A stretch of DNA of 64,000 nt from JANWWM01 sp046292465 (GTDB lineage Bacteria; Bacteroidota; Chlorobiia; Chlorobiales; Thermochlorobacteraceae): NCBI GenBank assembly GCA_046292465.1, contig JBKBRB010000009.1, forward strand, positions 30,982-94,981, in the 5' to 3' direction. The translations under genes and the position numbers were made by a program. Positions 27,290 to 34,759 of the stretch are shown one piece after another; positions within the stretch are counted from its first letter, which is position 1, and the number at the start of each line of letters is the position of its first letter. The notes beneath the pieces are model-generated. The model was not told where the DNA came from, did no database searches, and worked only from the letters and a program-made list of their open reading frames with translations.

Positions 27290-27811
27290 TTAGTCGCGGC
27301 GGTCGGCAGTTTTATGTTCGCAGTTGGGTTTAGTGCATCGCGCAAAAATTTGAAGCGTATGCCGCTCAATCTCAAAGCCCATTTTATTGCAAACCGTTTG
27401 TTGCTGTTCCTCGATTTTAGGGTTGGTAAACTCAAAGACCTTGCCGCAATCTTCGCAAACGATGTGGTCGTGATGCTCGTAGCCGTAAATGCGCTCGTAG
27501 TGCAAATGTTTATGCCCGAAACTATTTTGACTAACGAGGTTGCACTCGACGAGCAGTTCAAGGGTGTTATAGACCGTCGCGCGCGAGATGTTGCTTCCTT
27601 TTTGTTTCATTCTGATGAAAATTTCGTCGGCGTCGAAGTGCCCTGCGGAAGCATAGATTTCGTTCAAGACCATCGCGCGTTCAGGCGTTGAGCGGTATCC
27701 CTTCTTCTTCAAAAACTCCGTGAAAATTTCTTCCACCGTGAGCATGTTTTTTTCGCTCTTTCTTGTCTTCACTTCGGTTGCTTTTGGGGAAGCGGTTTTC
27801 GTTCCTTTCAT
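27290..27811 (-). CDS. Fur-family metal-responsive repressor
   Basis: I place the start at ATG 27811 (173 residues); the ORF extends to a TTG at 27868. The winged-helix half contains GYRSTPERAMVLNEIY and ISRATVYNTLELLVE, and the dimerisation half has the metal-binding text EHHDHIVCEDCGKVFEF. A C-terminal CxxxxC (CTKPNCEH) completes a structural zinc site. It may be Fur or PerR; I cannot tell iron uptake from peroxide sensing by eye. Downstream on the same strand are the R-M pair and a TonB receptor, a natural Fur target. Confidence 0.88.
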   Translation of the reverse strand: MKGTKTASPKATEVKTRKSEKNMLTVEEIFTEFLKKKGYRSTPERAMVLNEIYASAGHFDADEIFIRMKQKGSNISRATVYNTLELLVECNLVSQNSFGHKHLHYERIYGYEHHDHIVCEDCGKVFEFTNPKIEEQQQTVCNKMGFEIERHTLQIFARCTKPNCEHKTADRRD

Positions 27812-27910
27812 GTGTGCCTTATTCGTTAGAGTTGGGATTGCTACAACGGGTTTGAAGTTAAAGTTCAATCTTCAAAAACGAAAACACATCTTTCAGGATG
27901 TTAATTTCAA

Positions 27911-28408
27911 TTAAAACTTTACCGTTGCGCCCACACGAATGCCACGAGCTTCAAACCAGCCTTTCGGCACTTCTAAGGCGTAGGGAACAGGCACACTGGA
28001 AGGATAAGTTGGCAGACTATCGTCGGGGATAAACGGGCTTTCAGGTGGCTCCATTGAAACAATATCGGTGATTCTGCGCGAGGCGTCAATGTAGGCAATG
28101 TCTATCGGGAAGCGACAATTTTTCATCCAAAAACTTTGCTTTTTGGGTTCAGGAAAAATGAACAGCATGCCACTATTTGCTTCGAGCGAATCGCGAAACA
28201 TCAAGCCCATTTGCCGCTTCTGTTCGTCGTCGGCGAGCTCAACCATGATGAAGGCAGTATCGACTTGGATTTTTTTCTTGACGATATTTGCCTTGACAGG
28301 CTTGGCAGATTCAACCGAGCGCGTATTGTTTTTATCGCTCTTGCATGCAACGCCTATCAACATTAGCACAAGCAATAGGACTAAACGCGCCTCGACTTTT
28401 CGACACAT
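27911..28408 (-). CDS. DUF192 lipoprotein
   Basis: A 165-residue exported protein with signal and lipobox-like GVAC (Cys22). The DUF192 core includes VELADDEQKRQMGLMFR, the GMLFIFPEP segment, SFWMKNCRFPIDIAYID and the final VPYALEVPKGWFEARGI. The family's biochemical function is not known. It lies 9 bases downstream of purS, so the two are probably co-transcribed. Confidence 0.9.
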   Translation of the reverse strand: MCRKVEARLVLLLVLMLIGVACKSDKNNTRSVESAKPVKANIVKKKIQVDTAFIMVELADDEQKRQMGLMFRDSLEANSGMLFIFPEPKKQSFWMKNCRFPIDIAYIDASRRITDIVSMEPPESPFIPDDSLPTYPSSVPVPYALEVPKGWFEARGIRVGATVKF

Positions 28409-28417
28409 GGTTCGCCG

Positions 28418-28666
28418 CTAAACTTTTTCAAGTTCAAAACTATAATCTTCCATCACCGGGTTTGAGAGCAACTTTTTGCAAGCCTCTTCGGCATTTTTAC
28501 GCGCAGTGGCTTCGTCTTGGTCGCTAAGTTCGAGCTCGATATACTTTCCGACGCGCACCGATTCCACATCGCCGTAGCCGAGTTTATGCAGTGCCGATTG
28601 AACGGCTTTGCCTTGCACATCTAAAATCGATTTGCGAAGGGTTACTTTGATTTTTGCTCGATACAT
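28418..28666 (-). CDS. purS: Phosphoribosylformylglycinamidine synthase subunit PurS
   Basis: The start is ATG 28666, giving the normal 82-residue PurS; upstream codons belong to the neighbouring lipoprotein's other frame. The core YRAKIKVTLRKSILDVQGKA and the ending EEACKKLLSNPVMEDYSFEL are typical. PurS bridges PurL and PurQ in the fourth step of purine synthesis. purQ and purL, its usual neighbours, are not in this window. No Shine-Dalgarno is visible. Confidence 0.93.
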   Translation of the reverse strand: MYRAKIKVTLRKSILDVQGKAVQSALHKLGYGDVESVRVGKYIELELSDQDEATARKNAEEACKKLLSNPVMEDYSFELEKV

Positions 28667-28673
28667 GGCTGTG

Positions 28674-29159
28674 TTAATGTTTGGCGGCTTCGTGTTTGGC
28701 TTCTTCGCGCAATTTCTTTTTGAGTTCTTTATCAATCGAGTAGCAGAAATCGCTGATGGTGTGGTAGCGGTCGTGAAGTGCGGTCAAATTTTTCTTGATG
28801 TCGTCTTCTTTGGCTTTTTTGGCGACCATATCGGCAAGGGCTTGTGATTCGCTGACAAGTTTAGCGAGATAAAAATTCACGGAATCTTTGACGGGCTCGT
28901 AACGGGCAGGCGGCGTTGAATTTTGCCACGCTTTGGCTTTATCTGCCATTTCTTGCGCGCGCGTCAAGATTGGTTTCATTTCGCCATCTTCCATTGGGTG
29001 AAAAGTTTCTGCCATCACATTGTGGAAAATTTCCATTTCCGCCCATTCTTCCAATTTCGGCGCGGGCTTTTGCGCTTCGGCGGGTTGCGGTTTTGGTTCT
29101 TCTTTTTTGGCGCAACTTGCAAGTGAAATTGCCAAAAGGGCAACAATGAGATATTTCAT
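28674..29159 (-). CDS. Uncharacterised helical lipoprotein
   Basis: A 161-residue lipoprotein (lipobox LASC, Cys16) with a Pro/Ala/Lys/Glu linker (about 18-36) followed by a four-helix-like body. The body carries His-containing helices (FHNVMAETFHPMEDGE, then LTALHDRYHTISDFCYS) and a charged, His-tipped tail. The layout recalls small periplasmic four-helix proteins, but I do not recognise a family. The start overlaps the pssA stop by four bases, so it is translationally coupled to pssA. Confidence 0.65.
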   Translation of the reverse strand: MKYLIVALLAISLASCAKKEEPKPQPAEAQKPAPKLEEWAEMEIFHNVMAETFHPMEDGEMKPILTRAQEMADKAKAWQNSTPPARYEPVKDSVNFYLAKLVSESQALADMVAKKAKEDDIKKNLTALHDRYHTISDFCYSIDKELKKKLREEAKHEAAKH

Positions 29160-30031
29160 GGTTGTGAGTTTAGTTTGTTTGAGTTTGGTTGTGTTAAAGA
29201 CGACTCTACGGGCTCAGCGGAAGGCTCACTGCGGCTCTCGGATATTTCTTCGCTGAAAAAGAAATACACATATCGCACGATGCCAAAGACGATGTAGCAA
29301 CACATCGCAAAGAAAAATCCTTTGGCTTGAAAAAGCAAGATGGCTAAAAAGCCCAGCGCGAATGCGGCAGTTTTGAACGGATATTTCTTGAACTCTTTCG
29401 GCTTCGGGAGCAAATCATATTTAACCGTGCTCACCATGAGCAGTGAGAGAATCAGCGTGAGCGCAGTGAGCGCAAGTTTCATTTCTTCGACGGTGAAGAT
29501 ATACTCGCCGCTTGTCCAAATGACGAATGTCGAGAGCGTCATGGCTTGTGAAGGCGTGGGCAATCCTGAAAAGTAATCTTTTGAAAATCCGACGAGTTGC
29601 ACGTTGAATCGCGCAAGGCGCAAGCCGCTGCCAACCATCAACGCTGAACTAAGCACCGCACCCCAGATTCCAAATTGTTCCAATCCAAATTTGTAAGCAA
29701 GGAACGACGGTGCTGCGCCAAATGAAACTAAATCGGAAAGCGAATCGAGCTCGACGCCAAACTCAGACGAAGAATTTGTTAATCGCGCAATGAAGCCATC
29801 AATCGTATCAAACACGGCGGCAAGAATAATGAACCCCCCCGCCAGCGCATACTCGCGCTGTTCCGCACAGATGATTGAGCCGTAGCCGCAGAGCATATTC
29901 ATGACGGTAAAGGTCGAGGGAAATGCAGAGCGAGAGACGCGCGGCAGTTTCACTTGCCCCATCTTGAAGCGTCGCTTTGCCTTAAAGCGATTGCGGCGTG
30001 AGTATTTCGGATTCGGTTTGGCTTTGTGCAT
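29156..30031 (-). CDS. pssA: CDP-diacylglycerol-serine O-phosphatidyltransferase
   Basis: Joins CDP-diacylglycerol to serine to form phosphatidylserine, the precursor of phosphatidylethanolamine. The CDP-alcohol motif is complete (DTIDGFIARL, then GVELDSLSD). About six to eight membrane segments surround it. I start it at ATG 30031 (291 residues). The ORF extends to 30124, but that would run into the pscA terminator at 30107-30136. The N-terminus is strongly basic (MHKAKPNPKYSRRNRFKAK). The psd gene is not in the window. Confidence 0.88.
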   Translation of the reverse strand: MHKAKPNPKYSRRNRFKAKRRFKMGQVKLPRVSRSAFPSTFTVMNMLCGYGSIICAEQREYALAGGFIILAAVFDTIDGFIARLTNSSSEFGVELDSLSDLVSFGAAPSFLAYKFGLEQFGIWGAVLSSALMVGSGLRLARFNVQLVGFSKDYFSGLPTPSQAMTLSTFVIWTSGEYIFTVEEMKLALTALTLILSLLMVSTVKYDLLPKPKEFKKYPFKTAAFALGFLAILLFQAKGFFFAMCCYIVFGIVRYVYFFFSEEISESRSEPSAEPVESSLTQPNSNKLNSQP

Positions 30032-30106
30032 AGTGCGTTTTTCGGACGCGCAATTTAGGAATTTTTCACGTGGTTTTTTCGGGCATAAAATTCGAGCGTA
30101 AAAGAA

Positions 30107-30136
30107 AAAGGGGACTTTTGTCAAGCCCCCTTTATC
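30107..30136 (-). terminator. Intrinsic terminator after pscA
   Basis: On the minus strand an AAGGGG/CCCCTT stem with an inner CTT/AAG extension is followed by TTTTTCTTTT. It begins about 30 bases after the pscA stop and separates pscA from pssA, so pscA seems to be a single-gene transcript. Confidence 0.75.
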
Positions 30137-30166
30137 GGTGTTTTCCGAGTCGCTCCTTTTTTTGGG

Positions 30167-32446
30167 TTATCCAATCAGTTTGAGCAAGTAGCCGACGACT
30201 TCCGCGAGCAGGTCGCCGCTTTGGGTTGCGGCTTGGCTGACGGGCGGTGGTGCCGGTTGGTTGGTCATGTAGAAGCCGTTGGCGATGTAGAGCCAAACGA
30301 GCATAAAGGTTCCGCTGAAATAAAGCACTGTGCCTGCAAACTTCGAGTCAGAGAGATTCAGCACGGGGAAGCGGAACTTGACATCGCGTCCGAGCAAGGT
30401 TTTGCCGAGCCAGCGAATTGTTCGAGTTTGAATATCTGCACCTTCGAGCCGCGAGCCTCTATCTTTGAACCACACAGCAAAACTAATGAACCAAACCAAG
30501 TGTCCAATCAAGAGCACGACGGTCAAGTGCGAACTTGCCCAGATGGCTTGGGTTTCCGTCCACATATAGTAGAACACGCCGCCTGTGTAGTGATATTTCA
30601 AGCCTGCAATGGCGTCCCATGCGTTGCAATCTGCGACTGCCATGCCGTAGTTCATCGAGGCGAGCCAGCCACCGTCAATATACCATTCAATAACGGAGAG
30701 CGGCTTGACCGACCAGAGAATTGCAAACCACAGTTGGTCTTGAATCGAGACGCCGCAAGTGCCGCCATAAACAGGACCGAGGCACGGGAACGAGAACGAG
30801 TTCTTCTTCAAGCCCAAATCTTCCCACAGTGGCGAGGTATGAGAGAAGAAGGCAATACGCGAGGTCGCAACCGAGGCAAAGAGCCATCCTGCCGTAATCG
30901 CGTGCAAGGCGCACCAGTCGTTGATTGACGGGTCTTCAAACATAAAGTGCCACATTGGAAGCGGGCGTAGCCAGTAGAAGCTCATCGTAATGTTCGCGCC
31001 CATCATGTTTAGTTCGCACAGCGAGTTCCAGCAGATAACGGCATAGACCGAAATCATCGTCGTAAAGCACATCACCATGATAGTGCCAACGAACTTCACT
31101 TGGAATTCCTTGTTACGACCGAGCGCAATCCACTTGGACTTGATTTGATTATAGAGTCCGCTCATTTGAATTTTGAGCAGGTATTGTCCGCCGTGGAAAA
31201 CGCCTGCAAACACATAGAGGAATCCGCAAATGATATGGTTAAACGCCAGCAAGTTAATCACGGTTTGCGCCATACCGAAGGTCGCGCCGTTTTTGGGCAG
31301 AATCGCATAGGGCGGGTATTCAGGATACTCGATCTTCGTCAAGTCGGTGTTGCCGTTGGCGTCAAAGCCGACACGGTTAAAGGGCTCACCGTAAATGTAG
31401 AAGACGAGGTCGTTGAGTTGTTGATAGAAGAATTGATTTTGCTTAAAGGCGATAAAGGCGAAAATACCGAGCGCAATGTTCACATACCCCATTGAGGTCA
31501 GGTGAACAGAGAAGATAGCCTTCAAGTCGTCGTTTAAGTGTTCTGCGGCACGTGGCGGATTTGCCCACCAGTAAAAGCCTAAGGCAAAGAACACAGCCGC
31601 CCAGATGAACGACATAAAGGCTTCGCTGTTAATCTTTTGGAAGTCGGGCTCAGGTGTAATGCCCAGCGCAAACCACATCACAAATCCCCAAGCAAGGAAG
31701 AGAAAAGCTTGGTAAATGGTGTGTGCGCCGAGGGCTTCAGCGTAGTTCTTCGCTGAGCGTCCGCCAATACCGCCAGGAATGATGCTTCCAAGAATGCGGA
31801 AGTCGCGGAAGTTACCCGGAACAGCAGCGTCACGATTCCAGAAGAAGAGAAAGGCAAGCGGGTTTGAAAGGTCACTTGTCCAGTGCTTCCATCCGCCATA
31901 GATGAGGAACGCCCCTGCGGCGAAGTGAATGCCCGCCCACCACAAGAGTTTGCGCGCCGCCTCCATCAAGTCGGCTGTTTCAGGGCTATAAGTATCAATG
32001 CCCAGCGACACCATTCGGGGCTTAATGGTAAGATAGAACCAGTTGTCGTAGAACCCGACCGCGCCATTTGGAAAGACTTGAATACCCGAGATGTAGTAAA
32101 TCCCCATCACGATACCCAGACAGCCCAAGAGCGCGAGGTGTCCACCGAAAACTTGTTCGTCGGTCAGTTTATCTGCATCAAACACTTGAAACCACTTTGT
32201 GGTGCGGGTTTCAGTGCGTTTGAGCAGGAAGCGTTTCATATCGGCGACATCTGCTTCCATCACCACAGGTTTGGCAGGAACAGATGCAGTCTTTGCGCCT
32301 TCTTTGGCAGGCGCAGGAGCCTTGGCTGCGGCTTGTGCCGCGGCTGGCTTCTTAGATGCGGCTTGCAACTTCGCGGCTTGTAGAGGTCGCTTTGGCGCAC
32401 CGCCGCCTTCTCCACCCGAAGGCGTGGGTTTTTCTTGATCTGCCAT
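30167..32446 (-). CDS. pscA: P840 photosynthetic reaction-centre core protein PscA
   Basis: The 759-residue core polypeptide of the homodimeric type I reaction centre of Chlorobi. Residues 1-62 are an Ala/Pro/Lys-rich cytoplasmic tail. From ETRTTKWFQVFD the sequence follows PscA throughout, with about 11 membrane helices. The iron-sulfur FX loop FPCLGPVYGGTC is at 553-564 (Cys555 and Cys564; one pair per monomer gives a 4Fe-4S cluster). The segment GSRLEGADIQTRTIRWLG near the C-terminus is also diagnostic. It is slightly longer than typical green sulfur PscA, partly from an insertion near residues 197-210. The start has a strong AAGGAG. It is monocistronic; pscB is not adjacent. Confidence 0.99.
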   Translation of the reverse strand: MADQEKPTPSGGEGGGAPKRPLQAAKLQAASKKPAAAQAAAKAPAPAKEGAKTASVPAKPVVMEADVADMKRFLLKRTETRTTKWFQVFDADKLTDEQVFGGHLALLGCLGIVMGIYYISGIQVFPNGAVGFYDNWFYLTIKPRMVSLGIDTYSPETADLMEAARKLLWWAGIHFAAGAFLIYGGWKHWTSDLSNPLAFLFFWNRDAAVPGNFRDFRILGSIIPGGIGGRSAKNYAEALGAHTIYQAFLFLAWGFVMWFALGITPEPDFQKINSEAFMSFIWAAVFFALGFYWWANPPRAAEHLNDDLKAIFSVHLTSMGYVNIALGIFAFIAFKQNQFFYQQLNDLVFYIYGEPFNRVGFDANGNTDLTKIEYPEYPPYAILPKNGATFGMAQTVINLLAFNHIICGFLYVFAGVFHGGQYLLKIQMSGLYNQIKSKWIALGRNKEFQVKFVGTIMVMCFTTMISVYAVICWNSLCELNMMGANITMSFYWLRPLPMWHFMFEDPSINDWCALHAITAGWLFASVATSRIAFFSHTSPLWEDLGLKKNSFSFPCLGPVYGGTCGVSIQDQLWFAILWSVKPLSVIEWYIDGGWLASMNYGMAVADCNAWDAIAGLKYHYTGGVFYYMWTETQAIWASSHLTVVLLIGHLVWFISFAVWFKDRGSRLEGADIQTRTIRWLGKTLLGRDVKFRFPVLNLSDSKFAGTVLYFSGTFMLVWLYIANGFYMTNQPAPPPVSQAATQSGDLLAEVVGYLLKLIG

Positions 32447-32452
32447 TGTATT

Positions 32453-32458
32453 CTCCTT
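32453..32458 (-). promoter_or_regulatory. Strong Shine-Dalgarno of pscA
   Basis: AAGGAG lies 6 bases before the pscA ATG. Most genes in the window have no such sequence, so it marks high translation and fixes the start. Confidence 0.85.
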
Positions 32459-32495
32459 AATCCAATGTTTATCGTTTGATGACTACGATTGATAG

Positions 32496-32646
32496 CGTGT
32501 CGTTATAGAAGTTCATTTCCCGACACGAACTACGAACGGTCAAACCCACCTTACACGGCGAGAAACGCTGTCACAAACTGCCTACAGCGGTAGCGACACA
32601 TCTTCACTACAAGCCTACGTTATGCCTTTATGGACAGACTGACAAA
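32496..32646. promoter_or_regulatory. pscA upstream region with inverted repeat and candidate promoter
   Basis: CGTGTCG (32496-32502) and CGACACG (32521-32527) form a perfect 7-bp inverted repeat 18 bases apart, and CGACAC recurs at 32594-32599. GAACGGTC at 32534-32541 is the complement of a GACCGTTC found upstream of the regulator gene. A weak minus-strand promoter fits at TTTG (32646-32643), 20 bases, then TAACGTAG (32622-32615). The repeats would lie in the leader or over a second promoter. Confidence 0.35.
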
Positions 32647-32698
32647 GAACAGGATTGATTTTTAACATTCAGTTATGGTCGATATGCACGAATTATCG

Positions 32699-33736
32699 TC
32701 AATTCATCGACTTTTGATTCATTTCCGTTGATGAAGCAGCAATATCATAATTCTCCCTAATGTATCGCTCTAAATCGCTGCAACTGCGTGCACGAAAATC
32801 GGCTTGCAAGGGGTGCGACTTCGTTTCCCCAATGAACTGACCCCCAACAATAAACTTGACATGATGCTTGGCAAGAAACTTGCGGAACTGCTCGTAACGC
32901 CGATACACAGGCGCATGAAGACGTGCATTCGTAATCGACATACACAACATTTCAGGCTTATGCTCTTCGACCGCCGATTCTAAATCCTTAAACGGAACGG
33001 CTGCGCCGACATAGCGCACTTGAAATCCTAACGACTCACATACCAGTGAGACCCCCAAAAGTGGCACTTCATGCAGTTCAGATTCGGGGCAGGTAGCCAC
33101 AATCACCAAAGGATGTTTAGGCTGAATTTCTCCTGTCGCATTGTCTTGTGCGCTGCCTTGTGTATTTGTGTAGAGCAAGGTCATGGCAGATATGTTTTGC
33201 TCTTGCACTTCGCGCAAACTAGCCTCAAATCTCACTTTCGTGCGAAGAATGGCTTCTACAATGATGTTCGTAATAATATGCTCATCGCTGATGGAGAGTT
33301 TCTTTTCGCACCACAGATTGCCAATGCGATGCATTGCAGGTGCAATCATGTTGTCGAATATCACGGCAAACGAGGGAATTCGCTCAATGGCTTTGCTAAG
33401 CAACGCTTCAACTTCATTTTTTTTGAAGGCAAGCAAGTGTTCCGTGAGTTTATCCGCAAGCGCACTCACATCGCCGCGCACCAGCAAAATTTCCGTGTTC
33501 AAATCAATTGCTTCGGCGTTGCGCTTCTGTGCTTGCAGTCGCTCCATCTGCTCGGGTGAAACCCGAATATGATTTTTGCTGATGAAATCTAAAACATCAT
33601 CGAGCTTGAACTTTCTGTGTCCTCCAATGGTTTTATGATACTTGATGAGCCCCATGTTCGCCCATCGTTTAACTGTGGTTTCTCCGACCGCGCAGAGTTC
33701 GGAGAGTTCTCGCGTTGAAAAAAATTGACTTACCAT
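32699..33736 (-). CDS. MerR-family cobalamin-binding regulator (CarH-like)
   Basis: A 345-residue regulator. The MerR winged-helix (1-53) has the TIGGHRKF wing of the CarH/LitR type. A helical bundle (about 85-185) holds Trp142, then Glu152-His153, the W-x9-EH signature of adenosylcobalamin light sensors. The Rossmann-like B12 domain (about 208-345) has ESELHEVP with His222 as likely lower cobalt ligand. The residue after Trp142 is Cys143, where CarH has the His that binds cobalt after illumination. It lies 252 bases upstream of pscA on the same strand and has an AAGGAG. I infer light- or B12-controlled expression of itself and pscA. Confidence 0.88.
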   Translation of the reverse strand: MVSQFFSTRELSELCAVGETTVKRWANMGLIKYHKTIGGHRKFKLDDVLDFISKNHIRVSPEQMERLQAQKRNAEAIDLNTEILLVRGDVSALADKLTEHLLAFKKNEVEALLSKAIERIPSFAVIFDNMIAPAMHRIGNLWCEKKLSISDEHIITNIIVEAILRTKVRFEASLREVQEQNISAMTLLYTNTQGSAQDNATGEIQPKHPLVIVATCPESELHEVPLLGVSLVCESLGFQVRYVGAAVPFKDLESAVEEHKPEMLCMSITNARLHAPVYRRYEQFRKFLAKHHVKFIVGGQFIGETKSHPLQADFRARSCSDLERYIRENYDIAASSTEMNQKSMN

Positions 33737-33743
33737 AACCGCA

Positions 33744-33749
33744 CTCCTT
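33744..33749 (-). promoter_or_regulatory. Strong Shine-Dalgarno of the B12-binding regulator
   Basis: AAGGAG lies 7 bases before the ATG at 33736, matching the pscA and pucC-like arrangement. Confidence 0.8.
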
Positions 33750-33790
33750 AAATTTTACTTCAAAAGCGATTGCTAAATTGCGAAGAGTGG

Positions 33791-33822
33791 TTTAGACCGT
33801 TGTGGCTTTAGACCGTTCTTTG
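33791..33822. promoter_or_regulatory. Perfect 11-bp direct repeat, candidate operator
   Basis: TTTAGACCGTT occurs at 33791-33801 and again at 33807-33817, separated by GTGGC. The second copy continues into CTTTGGTCGTAA, giving an imperfect palindrome of GACC with GGTC. It lies 55-86 bases before the regulator's start, between it and the divergent acyltransferase gene. CarH-type proteins bind tandem 11-bp repeats, so an autoregulatory site is plausible. Confidence 0.5.
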
Positions 33823-33985
33823 GTCGTAACTTACAAAAAGCACTGCGCATTGCAAAAAACGCAAATCATCACTATCCATGACGCTTTGGTGCAGAGACCG
33901 CAGTTGAAATGGACGATTTTTCTCGAAATCAGTCAAAACGACCACCAACACGCATTAGCACTATCTTTTTCAATTCAAACTTGCT

Positions 33986-34759
33986 ATGCTCAAAGTCCGA
34001 CGCAGTTGGCTTTACACGGCTTGGTTTCGCTGGTATTCACGGCGCGCCTTCGAGCAGCATTTTGATAAAGTGCGCGTCAAAGGAGCGCGTCACCTTTCGG
34101 AGATGAATCTTCAAACGCCTATCATTTTTTATCTCAATCACGCTTACTGGTGGGACGGCTTTTGGTCGCAACTCTTGACCGAGACTTACTTCAATCAAAA
34201 TCTTTACATCATCATCGAGTATAAGCAACTGGTGCGCTATCAATTCTTCACACGGCTTGGGGCGTTCTCGATTGTGCGCGAAAACCCGCGCGAAGCCATT
34301 AAAACCATTCAGTATGCAACGGAAAAACTCACCGAGCATTCCGATAAGCAAAATGCACTTTGGATTTTTCCACAAGGCGTCATTGAACACATCGATAAAC
34401 GCCCGATAAAGTTTTTTTCAGGAGCGGCGAAAATCGCCGAACAAGTTTTAGAACGCAAGCCGTCGGTGTATCTTTGCTCCGCAGTTACGCGCATTGATTA
34501 CATTGCAGAACAGAAGCCAGAACTTTTCATCTCATTTCACCCGCCACGCATGCTGACCAAAGAGACATTTCCAAATCCAAAACTTTTGACCAAAGAGATG
34601 GAAGCCGAAACCGAATCACATTTAGATGTTTTGAAGTCGCACATTATGAACCGTGATTTTGACGCCTTCGAAACCCTTCTTGAAGGCAAGCAATCTGTAA
34701 ATCGATGGTTCGATTCGCTCAAATCGACTTTTGGAATTTCAACCGACCCGCATTCATGA
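33986..34759 (+). CDS. PlsC-type lysophospholipid/glycolipid acyltransferase
   Basis: A 257-residue acyltransferase with the catalytic HX4D motif at His52-Asp57 (NHAYWWDG) and a second motif FPQG at 128-131, where most PlsC proteins have FPEG. It may act on lysophosphatidate, or on a glycosylated carotenoid like the chlorobactene lauroyltransferase CruD of green sulfur bacteria; the substrate cannot be told from sequence. It is divergent from the B12-binding regulator. Its stop overlaps the amidase start as ATGA. Confidence 0.75.
   Translation: MLKVRRSWLYTAWFRWYSRRAFEQHFDKVRVKGARHLSEMNLQTPIIFYLNHAYWWDGFWSQLLTETYFNQNLYIIIEYKQLVRYQFFTRLGAFSIVRENPREAIKTIQYATEKLTEHSDKQNALWIFPQGVIEHIDKRPIKFFSGAAKIAEQVLERKPSVYLCSAVTRIDYIAEQKPELFISFHPPRMLTKETFPNPKLLTKEMEAETESHLDVLKSHIMNRDFDAFETLLEGKQSVNRWFDSLKSTFGISTDPHS

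Noticed and set aside
30031..30124. pssA start at 30124
   Set aside because: It would place the pssA N-terminus within the pscA terminator; the ATG at 30031 gives a typical basic N-terminus.
33802..34065. 87-codon plus-strand ORF before the acyltransferase
   Set aside because: It overlaps the acyltransferase start in another frame and has no protein-like features.
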